A stretch of 10,669 nucleotides of DNA from Clostridiales bacterium (GTDB taxonomy: Bacteria; Bacillota; Clostridia; Peptostreptococcales; Anaerovoracaceae), in assembly GCA_015258265.1 (NCBI GenBank), contig JABZIP010000029.1, positions 1-10,669 on the forward strand, read 5' to 3'. The notes beneath the pieces are model-generated. The model was given only the letters and a program-made list of their open reading frames with translations, had not been told where the DNA came from and did not search any database. Made by a program: the position numbers and the translations under genes. This document shows positions 1 through 6,249 of this stretch, piece after piece. Position 1 is the first letter of the stretch; the number at the start of each line of letters is the position of its first letter.

Positions 1-72
1 ATAATTTTGCTCGCTAATGAGCTTTTTAGCAATTTGAAATTCAAAAATTCGACTTTCGTTTTCTTTCATCAT
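1..72 (-). CDS. N-terminal start of an unidentified gene, cut by the window edge
   Basis: Reading leftward from an ATG at 72, the frame is open for 24 codons to the edge of the window (MMKENESRIFEFQ...). The first ATG shares its A with the TGA stop of the CapA-like gene upstream, forming a TGATG junction typical of translational coupling; a second ATG follows at once at 69. An AGGG run lies a few bases before the start. The fragment is hydrophilic, has no signal peptide and is too short for family assignment. By position it would be the fourth gene of the solute-binding-protein/NifU/CapA operon. Confidence that it is coding rests on the junction and the open frame only. Confidence 0.5.
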   Translation of the reverse strand, partial: MMKENESRIFEFQIAKKLISEQNY

Positions 73-1277
73 CACTGCCCTATATACGGCAATGCTCTTG
101 CGAGTGCCGTCTTCGCTCTCTGAAGATTTCCTGTTTTTAAAATCGTAGGGTTGTTTTGCAAATCCCCGTCAAGCGGTATTATCTCGTAAGTGAGTTTGCC
201 TGCGTTTATGTACCGCTCAACCCATGTCGGCATCGCTGTTGCTTCTTTGACGGTAACTTTGCCGTCTTGCTTGCTGTAGCTCACCTTTACCTCCGCCATC
301 AACCCTATTTCCGTCATCGGATCTCCCAAAGTTTCAATTCTTTGATTCGATATGAAGTTGCCCAAGCTGTAATAAACGGGAACTCCGTCAATAAAATCCA
401 ATTTTTGCATGACGTGTGGATGTGAACCGAAAACTATATCTACTTTGGCTTTTTTCACCAAATATTCAGCCATCTTAACCTGATAAGTATTAGGTTCGGC
501 TTGATATTCCTCACCCCAGTGCAAAAACATTATCACCATATTTGCGCCCGCGCTTCTTGCTTCCTTGACGATTTCGTTCATCTTTTCAAGCTCCGCATCC
601 AAATCGGCATACGAAAAGCTGTTAATCAAATTTTCGTACTCGCTTGCCACAGGTATGCCGTTTATTGCAATCCCGCTACTTGTAGGTGTTTCGTATGTAA
701 ACGATATAGTTGCTATTTTGACACCTTTTACTTCGTTTATGCAATATCTCGGTTCATCTTGCGACATACGGCTTCCCGTATAAGGCAATCCTCTGCTCTT
801 TAAAACATTTTGTGTGCCTATTATGCCTTTGCCGCCTCTATCGTTCATATGATTGTTCGCTGTCGAAACCAAATCAAATCCCGTGTCCTTGATAGCATCG
901 GCAAGCTCATCGGGTGCCGCGAAAATCGGATATCCATAATACGGTTTGCCTGCAAATGTTGTTTCCAAATTGCACATAGCAAAATCCGCTTTTTCTATAT
1001 ACGGCTTAACATACTTATAATTATTTGTGAAATCGTATCTATCTTCCCCTGCGACCTGCTGTGCCTTAAACTGCGGGGTATGCACCATTATATCGCCGAC
1101 GCAAAGTATGTCAAGTTCGATCGGTGCTTCAATTTTCTTTGCGTCCGTCAAATCGGAAGTGCTTTTTTTGCCTCCACTGTCATCTGCGTGCGGAGCCGCC
1201 CCTATGCACGCAGTAAAAAGCAATGGTAGCAAAAAAAGCACCACCATTGTTTCAAATAATTTGCGTTTCCTATACAT
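72..1277 (-). CDS. CapA-family (PGA_cap) metallophosphatase-like lipoprotein
   Basis: This is a secreted lipoprotein of the CapA/PgsA family, metallophosphatase-fold proteins linked to poly-gamma-glutamate capsule synthesis; many members outside capsule operons have no proven role. The N-terminus has a basic stretch, a hydrophobic helix and a lipobox LFTAC, with the lipidated Cys about 24 residues in. Family motifs follow in order (numbering from a TTG two codons upstream): VGD at 62-64, NLE at 105-107, NNH at 143-145, HWGEE at 255-259, GSHPH at 286-290 and GNF at 308-310, so the metal-site residues appear intact. I prefer the ATG at 1277 to the TTG at 1283, because AAGGG lies at suitable spacing. 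This start overlaps the end of the NifU-like gene by 8 nt. No capB/capC partners are visible, so a capsule role is not supported by context. Confidence 0.88.
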   Translation of the reverse strand: MYRKRKLFETMVVLFLLPLLFTACIGAAPHADDSGGKKSTSDLTDAKKIEAPIELDILCVGDIMVHTPQFKAQQVAGEDRYDFTNNYKYVKPYIEKADFAMCNLETTFAGKPYYGYPIFAAPDELADAIKDTGFDLVSTANNHMNDRGGKGIIGTQNVLKSRGLPYTGSRMSQDEPRYCINEVKGVKIATISFTYETPTSSGIAINGIPVASEYENLINSFSYADLDAELEKMNEIVKEARSAGANMVIMFLHWGEEYQAEPNTYQVKMAEYLVKKAKVDIVFGSHPHVMQKLDFIDGVPVYYSLGNFISNQRIETLGDPMTEIGLMAEVKVSYSKQDGKVTVKEATAMPTWVERYINAGKLTYEIIPLDGDLQNNPTILKTGNLQRAKTALARALPYIGQ

Positions 1278-1503
1278 TTTCAACGCCCTTAATCTCGGGA
1301 TATGCTTCTTTCAAAAGCCTCTCTACCACGTTTCTAAGCGTCATTACAGCGCCGGGACAACCATGACAGTGCCCCTGCAGTCTTACCCTTACAACATTAT
1401 CCTCTGTAAGCTCGACAAACTCTATATCTCCACCATCTCTCTGCAAGAATGGTCTTACATATTCAAGAGCTTCTCTAATCTTTACTTCCATTTCCGTTCC
1501 CAT
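1270..1503 (-). CDS. NifU C-terminal domain (Nfu-type) Fe-S cluster protein
   Basis: This 77-residue protein consists of one NifU C-terminal domain, the size usual for stand-alone Nfu scaffolds in Clostridia. The motif C46-H-G-C49-P-G is the conserved CxxC that, in the family, bridges a [4Fe-4S] cluster between two subunits for delivery to apoproteins. The N-terminal part (ALEYVRPFLQRDGGDIEFV) matches the family pattern in which a helix leads into a DGGD turn. It should act in the cytoplasm. A GGAG sequence six bases before the ATG at 1503 supports the start. It follows the solute-binding protein by 12 nt and overlaps the CapA-like gene, so it sits between two exported lipoproteins. That is an odd neighbourhood, and the operon does not explain which Fe-S protein it serves. 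Confidence 0.93.
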   Translation of the reverse strand: MGTEMEVKIREALEYVRPFLQRDGGDIEFVELTEDNVVRVRLQGHCHGCPGAVMTLRNVVERLLKEAYPEIKGVENV

Positions 1504-1515
1504 ATTTTCTCCATT

Positions 1516-2844
1516 CTATTTATCTGTTTTTTCCGTTTTTGGTAACACTTGAGTTGTGCCGTCAAGTCCCTCGTTTTCAATTAACGAATTGAAAAACTGC
1601 GGCTCTATCGTATGCTCAACTATTTTCTGGCCTTTGGCTATTGAATACACCACAACCGACTTAATCGGATCTCCGTTAGGATCCAAATTTATCGCCCCCG
1701 AAGCTCCCGGAAACGCTCTCGTTTGCGCCAGCTGATTTTTAATCAGCTTCCCGTCATCAGAAGTCCTCGAATAATTTATGGCATTCACCGCAAGCAGATA
1801 TGCGTCAAACCCGAGTGCTACCGCACTTTGCGGATTAGATTTGTTCCCGTATTCTTTTTTGTATACCTCTATAAACTTGTCGAACATTACCGTCATATCT
1901 GTTTTGGCATCAAATGCGGTCGAAAAAGAAATCTTTCCTCCGTCTATGTTCTTCGCCTCGTTTATGAACTCGTCATTATCCCACTGATCCGTACCTATAA
2001 AAGTCTGCGTAAGTCCGAGCTTTCTCGCCTGTTTTATAATCTCAATCGCCTTTTTCGGATTTTCAGGTAAAAACACAACGCTCGCGCCTGATTCCTTGAT
2101 TTTCAAAAGCTCATTTTTGAAATCTTCCTTCTGCGCATTATAACTCAATGAAGCAACAACGCTCGCCTCGTTTCCGAGTCGTCTTTTAAAACTTGCCGCA
2201 AGTCTCTCCGCCATCGCCATAGCATAGTCGTTTTTTTCCGGTCTAAGCACCGCGGCGGTAGCGGCAAATTCGTTTCCTATCGCATATCTTGTAAGAGCTT
2301 CGCACTGCGCGGTATCCAGCATGCAAACACGAAAATAATACGGATTATAACTCGTTACAAGCGGATTTGTGTTAGTAATAGCTATAGCAGGAATCTTCGC
2401 TTCTTCGAAAATTTTTGCTGCAACAAGCGAATTTGCACTTCCGTAACTTCCCAAAACTACTGACACATTTTTGCTAACCAGTTCCTTGGCGACGCTTTCC
2501 GCCACATAAATATCGGACTGATTATCAACGACTACCAGCTCTATCGTTTTTCCCAAAACTTCCGGAAAAAGCTGATTTGCAAGCTCTATCCCCTCAAGTT
2601 CCAACTTGCCGAACTCTTTGTCCTTGCCGCTCAAAGGCTCAAAAATCCCAATTTTAACTTTGTTGGAATCTCCTGCGCCCTTTTCTATAAAGGTTTCATA
2701 AAAAGCATCGTAAGTAGTACAACTCGTAAGCGACATCACAAGTATGAATACCAATGCTAGAGTAGCTAACCTGCTTATCTTGAAATTGCATTTCTTTTTT
2801 CTTTTCTTCTCACTCAAATACCCTGTATTCATAAGAACCGGCAA
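1516..2844 (-). CDS. ABC transporter substrate-binding lipoprotein, LivJ-like (periplasmic-binding protein type 1, Peripla_BP_6)
   Basis: This is an extracellular solute-binding protein of the branched-chain amino acid/amide type, expected to be tethered to the membrane by a lipidated cysteine. A Lys/Arg-rich N-terminus is followed by a hydrophobic segment ending in LTSC (Cys42). The mature protein opens with KIGIFEPLSGKDKEFG, which matches the family's first strand and ligand-binding loop. Later segments VVLGSYGSANSLVAA (about residues 130-144), IPAIAITNTNP and VFLPENPKKA fit the two-lobed fold. Length (442 aa) is somewhat above usual because of the long N-terminus. No permease or ATPase gene is adjacent. 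An AAGGAG lies 13 bases before a TTG at 2844; an ATG at 2832 is the alternative start but lies farther from it. The substrate cannot be read from sequence. Confidence 0.9.
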   Translation of the reverse strand: MPVLMNTGYLSEKKRKKKCNFKISRLATLALVFILVMSLTSCTTYDAFYETFIEKGAGDSNKVKIGIFEPLSGKDKEFGKLELEGIELANQLFPEVLGKTIELVVVDNQSDIYVAESVAKELVSKNVSVVLGSYGSANSLVAAKIFEEAKIPAIAITNTNPLVTSYNPYYFRVCMLDTAQCEALTRYAIGNEFAATAAVLRPEKNDYAMAMAERLAASFKRRLGNEASVVASLSYNAQKEDFKNELLKIKESGASVVFLPENPKKAIEIIKQARKLGLTQTFIGTDQWDNDEFINEAKNIDGGKISFSTAFDAKTDMTVMFDKFIEVYKKEYGNKSNPQSAVALGFDAYLLAVNAINYSRTSDDGKLIKNQLAQTRAFPGASGAINLDPNGDPIKSVVVYSIAKGQKIVEHTIEPQFFNSLIENEGLDGTTQVLPKTEKTDK

Positions 2845-2886
2845 CTCAAGTTGCTTTCTCCTTTCAAAAATGCACGATTACGATTT

Positions 2887-2915
2887 ATTGTATCAAAAAA
2901 AGCTAAAAACTACAA
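2887..2915 (-). promoter_or_regulatory. Candidate sigma-A promoter for the lipoprotein/NifU/CapA operon
   Basis: On the minus strand, TTGTAG (2915-2910) and TACAAT (2892-2887) are separated by exactly 17 bases. Transcription would start near 2880, giving a leader of about 36 nt that includes the AAAGGAG ribosome site at roughly 2856-2862. The two boxes match the vegetative consensus at 4 of 6 and 5 of 6 positions. No operator-like palindrome is evident beside it. Confidence 0.6.
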
Positions 2916-3034
2916 GTATTTTCGCTAAGAAAGTAATTAAGTCAAACTATCAATACTTAATCCTATTTTTAAAAGCAAAATTCGATTGCAGAGCTTGTTT
3001 CGAAACTAAACAAACCTCATTGCAATTAGCCTAT

Positions 3035-3063
3035 TTGACTTCCTTAAAATCCGATGCTATAAT
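3035..3063 (+). promoter_or_regulatory. Strong sigma-A promoter reading into the repeat array
   Basis: TTGACT (3035-3040), a 17-base spacer and TATAAT (3058-3063) form a near-perfect vegetative promoter. Transcription would start near 3070, at the first base of the tandem repeats, and would cross all three hairpin units before reaching the stalk-domain frame at 3293. The product would therefore have a leader of more than 200 nt with three potential hairpins. Whether the transcript is an mRNA leader or a separate RNA cannot be told from sequence. Confidence 0.65.
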
Positions 3064-3068
3064 AAATT

Positions 3069-3293
3069 ATGATATAATGTGCTCAAGTTTATCAAGACAT
3101 TTCATCATATCCTACCTATTTTTTATGAATCGAAGGATATGATATAATGTGCCCGAGTTAATCAAAGCATTCAATCACATTTTACCGCTGATTTTAAATA
3201 TATAATCGAAAATGTGATATAATGTGCCTAAGTTTAGCAAGACATTCAATCATATCCTACCGCTTTTTTATAGCTCGAAGGATATGATATAAT
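3069..3293 (+). repeat. Three tandem 70-75 bp units with internal inverted repeats, plus a partial fourth
   Basis: Each unit opens with GATATAATGTGC at 3071, 3141 and 3216; a partial fourth (GATATAAT) lies at 3286-3293. The periods are 70, 75 and 70 bases. Each unit then has a conserved stretch like AGTTTATCAAGACATTCA and an inverted repeat. Units 1 and 3 pair ATCATATCCT (3104-3113; 3249-3258) with AGGATATGAT (3134-3143; 3279-3288). Unit 2 pairs ATCACATTTT (3174-3183) with AAAATGTGAT (3209-3218). The unit 2 changes are on both arms, so all ten pairs are kept. The right arm of each hairpin runs into the start of the next unit, which also supplies a TATAAT. The loops differ in sequence and length. 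No similar full-length unit is found elsewhere in the window. Confidence 0.85.
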
Positions 3294-4141
3294 CAGAAAA
3301 TAGAATAAACATACTCATCAAAGGAGAACCTGTTCAATTCACAGATCAAACAGGCAGACCTTTTGTTGGCTCAAATAACAGAACTCTCGTACCTATGCGA
3401 ATAGTCATGGAAAAGTACGGCTGCACAGTTGATTGGGAGCAAGAGAGTTTGTCTGCGATTGTTAAAAAGGGCGATGTAACTGTTAAAGTTCCTACAATGC
3501 AAAAGTTCATTATGGTTAATAATGTTATACAAGATACCGATACACAGCCGCAAAACATCAATGGTAGGATTTATCTGCCGGTAGCTGCTGTACTTAGAGC
3601 TGTTGGTGCGGATGTGCAGTGGAATGACGAGAGTAGGAGTGTTGTGGTTGACGGCGTAGGGCAGAGCAATGTTACGAATCCTACCGGCACACAATCTATA
3701 AACTCTAATAATGGAAATGTAAGTAATAGCGGCATAGGTATGGTAAAGCCGGAAGGATATGACGAGTTTATGAAGGATTTTGAGGTGGTTGGAGTACATG
3801 ACTTAACACCAATCTCAAACGAAACTTTAATAATGGTACAAAATAAAAAACTCAATACGGAGGAATTAGAGGATTTTTTACTTTCAAAAAATGAAGTAAT
3901 GTTAAAAAATTATATAAACTATTTTTTATTTAACAATATGACTTTAATTAAAAACGATAGGTTTCAAATAGGTTTGTTTTCAAAAAAAATGATACCCTCT
4001 GCCAATGATACTTTTGGATATGAAAATCGTTATGAAAGTTGCGTACTAATTGTAAATGGATATAGAGACAAAATGAATTATAACCAATATTCGATTTATT
4101 TAGATTTTCGTGATTGGAGGATATTTCTTAAAAATAAATAG
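3293..4141 (+). pseudogene. Stalk-domain (Cu_amine_oxidN1-like) surface protein lacking its start and signal peptide
   Basis: The frame is open from 3293, straight after a TAA inside the last repeat's TATAAT box. Domain homology begins almost at once: INILIKGEPVQFTDQ, then NNRTLVPMRIVMEKYG and NGRIYLPVAAVLRAVG, the two half-repeats of a copper amine oxidase N-terminal-like domain. The first ATG (3395) lies inside the conserved LVPM motif, has no ribosome site, and would cut the domain. No ATG, GTG or TTG in frame precedes it, and no signal peptide exists, whereas the intact relative at 9616 has one. A Ser/Asn/Gly linker (about 3660-3730) is followed by about 130 residues of unknown, AT-rich sequence rich in Asn, Lys, Tyr and Phe. 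A call of 248 aa from 3395 is the alternative. I read it as a 5'-truncated gene, possibly a silent cassette. Confidence 0.68.
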
Positions 4142-4144
4142 AGC

Positions 4145-4170
4145 ATAAAATGTGCCCAATTTATCCAAAA
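4145..4170 (+). repeat. Degenerate copy of the tandem-repeat start, downstream of the truncated stalk gene
   Basis: ATAAAATGTGCCCAATTTAT and the few bases after it resemble the opening of the upstream repeat units (unit 2 begins GATATAATGTGCCCGAGTTA). ATGTGCCC is identical, with scattered mismatches around it, and similarity fades after about 25 bases. No inverted repeat follows. It starts four bases after the stalk gene's stop, so repeat-like sequence lies on both sides of that gene. With one short degenerate match, chance is not excluded. Confidence 0.4.
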
Positions 4171-4598
4171 GTAGCATTTGTATTTAAGCCACGAACGGAA
4201 GCCCCTGAAAAATCAATAGTGCCTTCGATATAAGTTAACTGTTTTGAATTTCCAATATGTAAATAAGCTCCTACAGGGCTATACAAGCAAACTAAAGGGT
4301 TAGAACTAGCGTTCCAATAACTAATGGCAAACATATGCTTCATATCAGAACCATATTTTCCATAAATATTAAAACTACCCTCCCCACTTGTGGTAGGTAC
4401 AACGCTAATCTCTTTCCCATAAATCTCCGGTGAGTATATCTTCTTTCCGTCAATGAAAGTACCGCTGTACTCACCGTTCGCTATTTTTTTAGCGATAATT
4501 TCCGCTTCTCTTGCTTCTGACTTAGCTTCTATCTTTTGCGGTAATTTCGCATTTAATTCTACAAGTTTACTCAAAAAAGTCAACATACGATATAGCAA
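4161..4598 (-). pseudogene. C-terminal fragment of a phage tail/minor structural-like protein
   Basis: The 145-codon frame contains sequence typical of the C-terminal part of Firmicutes phage tail or tail-fibre proteins: a charged helix (KIEAKSEAREAEIIAKKIANG), then IDGKKIYSPEIYG, Gly/Ser/Tyr-rich strands and a closing GTIDFSGASVRGLN. Recognition is by resemblance, not by a clear catalytic motif. The possible starts are a TTG at 4598 and an ATG at 4586; neither has a ribosome site. The open frame runs on upstream without a start to 4629, inside the terminator hairpin of the neighbouring kinase gene. It therefore looks decapitated. It is convergent with the truncated stalk gene, with 19 nt between the stops. 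No other phage gene is present, so this is at most a relic. A short lineage-specific gene is the alternative. Confidence 0.5.
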
Positions 4599-4611
4599 TC
4601 TACTTGCTACG

Positions 4612-4655
4612 AAAGTAACTAAGGGCGCAGTTTAAACCGCGCCCTTAGTTACTTT
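4612..4655. terminator. 17-bp perfect stem downstream of the kinase gene
   Basis: AAAGTAACTAAGGGCGC (4612-4628) pairs perfectly with GCGCCCTTAGTTACTTT (4639-4655) around a 10-base loop that contains the palindrome GTTTAAAC. It lies 18 bases after the kinase stop and so likely ends the minus-strand operon. The U-run after the stem is short on that strand (TTTCGT) and slightly better on the plus strand (TTTATATT), so bidirectional use is possible. Confidence 0.75.
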
Positions 4656-4673
4656 ATATTACTTGAAGTTATC

Positions 4674-6248
4674 CTACACCAACACGCTTCCGCCGATAAA
4701 TTCTCTAATTATAGAATTATTTGCGATTATGCTGTCGTCTTCTATTGTTTCAAAATAACTCAAAAACTTGAGAATTCGCTCTGCTTCCGCAAATTCTTCT
4801 TCGTTTTGCTTTATCTCTTCCAGCAACGGCTTTGCGTACTTTTTTAGTACAGCAATTTCGTAAAGATGAACCGAATTAAAAAATGCATCTGCGGAATTAC
4901 TGAATGGGAATATGTTTTTATCTTCCCCTGCTCTAACCTTTTGCCATGATGCAAGAGTATGCTTTGCCGAGTGCCCTCTGAAATTGTGGTCTCTTACCAT
5001 GCGTCGTAGCATCCTGGCATCTGTCGTAGGTATACGGTTGATACTGTCTATGTTAAGCTGTGTCAGCGGGCTTATATAAATTTTAAATTTATTATCACTA
5101 CTGATTAAACTGGACAGTTCCTCGTTTAGCGCGTGTATACCCTCTATAACTATCGGTTGATCTTTGCCAATCTGCGTTATTCGCTTTCCGAAAATTTTCG
5201 TTCCGTTTAAGAATTCGAATGTAGGCAAGTCCACCTTTTTACCACAAAGCAAATCGTTCATATTGCTGTTAAAAAGAGCTATGTCAATCGCAGATAAATC
5301 CTCAAAATTCGGTTCGCCAAATTCGTCAAGCGGCGTTTCGCTACGCTCTACAAAATAGTCGTCTGTGCCCAAATATAGCGGATTCAGCCCTATGACTTTC
5401 ATTTGAATTAAAAGTCTGTTTGCAAATGTCGTTTTACCTGATGACGACGGTCCCGCAATTAAGATTATGCGCTTTTTTTCAGCGTTTATACGCTCTGCAA
5501 GTTCCGCAATCTTCTTTTCGTGCAATGCTTCTGAAATCTGAATAAGTTCCTTGTAATTACCATTTTGAACCTTATCATTTAAATCCTTTGCATAGAAAAT
5601 ATCCATCAACTTGCCCCAACGAGTAGCTTCCCCAAACGCCTCGTACAGCTTAATCTCGTCGATATATTCAGGAATATAGTTGGGATTATTCGGATGTGGA
5701 AAGCGCACAAGCACTCCACGCCTATACTTTCTCACCTCAAAATATTCGATATATCCGCTATTAGGTACAGTTTGAGTAGCAAGCTGCGCAGTATACCCGT
5801 CCAAAGTAACCGTCGAATCGGAATTTGTAATAAACGGCATCTTCGCTGCTACAATGCGTTTCATCTCGGCTTCAATGCTCTTTATATCCTTGTCGTTTGC
5901 ATCCTTACTCGCCTTTATGACAGTGTATAACCCCTTGTTTATGGTATTTCTGATTTCCGCATCAGCCGACTCGCCGAAAACCGTTTTTATAGCTCTTATA
6001 TATATCATTATTAAACTGGATTGATAAATCAGATTCGCAGCCTGCGTGCGCATATCGATAAATGTTATCTCGTCGCCCTCGTGAATTTCTTCAGTGAGCA
6101 TGCGCACGCTGTTGTTTACTATCGCAGCAAGTATACGATACCTCGGTGTTTTGATAGCGGAATTTGCTACATCTTCAAGTGTCATACCGTCTGTCGCTTC
6201 GATACAGCAGAATTCCTCTCTTTTTTCAGTTCGTACAAATATTTTCAT
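4674..6248 (-). CDS. Uridine-kinase-like nucleoside kinase with N-terminal TGS/ThrRS-like domains
   Basis: This is a cytoplasmic P-loop kinase of the uridine kinase/phosphoribulokinase family; the family phosphorylates nucleosides with ATP or GTP, but the substrate here is unproven. From the ATG, residues 1 to about 65 are a TGS-like domain (MKIFVRTEKREEF...GDEITFID). Residues of about 66-230 resemble the threonyl-tRNA synthetase second additional domain, and the kinase follows. Walker A is GPSSSGKT at 266-273, with GTDDYF near 294-299 and IEGIHALNE at 368-376. The total of 524 aa is usual for this fused class in Clostridia. I chose the ATG at 6248, one base after the flavodiiron stop, because the domain starts there; the TTG at 6257 would add three residues and overlap that gene. 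No strong ribosome site is seen, so translation is probably coupled. Confidence 0.9.
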   Translation of the reverse strand: MKIFVRTEKREEFCCIEATDGMTLEDVANSAIKTPRYRILAAIVNNSVRMLTEEIHEGDEITFIDMRTQAANLIYQSSLIMIYIRAIKTVFGESADAEIRNTINKGLYTVIKASKDANDKDIKSIEAEMKRIVAAKMPFITNSDSTVTLDGYTAQLATQTVPNSGYIEYFEVRKYRRGVLVRFPHPNNPNYIPEYIDEIKLYEAFGEATRWGKLMDIFYAKDLNDKVQNGNYKELIQISEALHEKKIAELAERINAEKKRIILIAGPSSSGKTTFANRLLIQMKVIGLNPLYLGTDDYFVERSETPLDEFGEPNFEDLSAIDIALFNSNMNDLLCGKKVDLPTFEFLNGTKIFGKRITQIGKDQPIVIEGIHALNEELSSLISSDNKFKIYISPLTQLNIDSINRIPTTDARMLRRMVRDHNFRGHSAKHTLASWQKVRAGEDKNIFPFSNSADAFFNSVHLYEIAVLKKYAKPLLEEIKQNEEEFAEAERILKFLSYFETIEDDSIIANNSIIREFIGGSVLV

Positions 6249-6249
6249 T

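Noticed and set aside
72..1277. A capsule (poly-gamma-glutamate) operon
   Set aside because: Only a CapA-like protein is present; there is no ligase or CapC partner in the window.
3069..3293. The repeat array as a CRISPR
   Set aside because: The units are near-identical over their full length, with no short constant repeat alternating with unique spacers, and no cas gene is present.
3320..3332. AAAGGAGAA as the ribosome site of the stalk gene
   Set aside because: It encodes the Lys-Gly-Glu of the domain's first strand, and no start codon follows at a usable distance in that frame.
3395..4141. A normal 248-residue gene starting at the ATG at 3395
   Set aside because: That ATG is the Met inside the conserved LVPM motif; domain homology continues upstream in frame, and there is no ribosome site before it.
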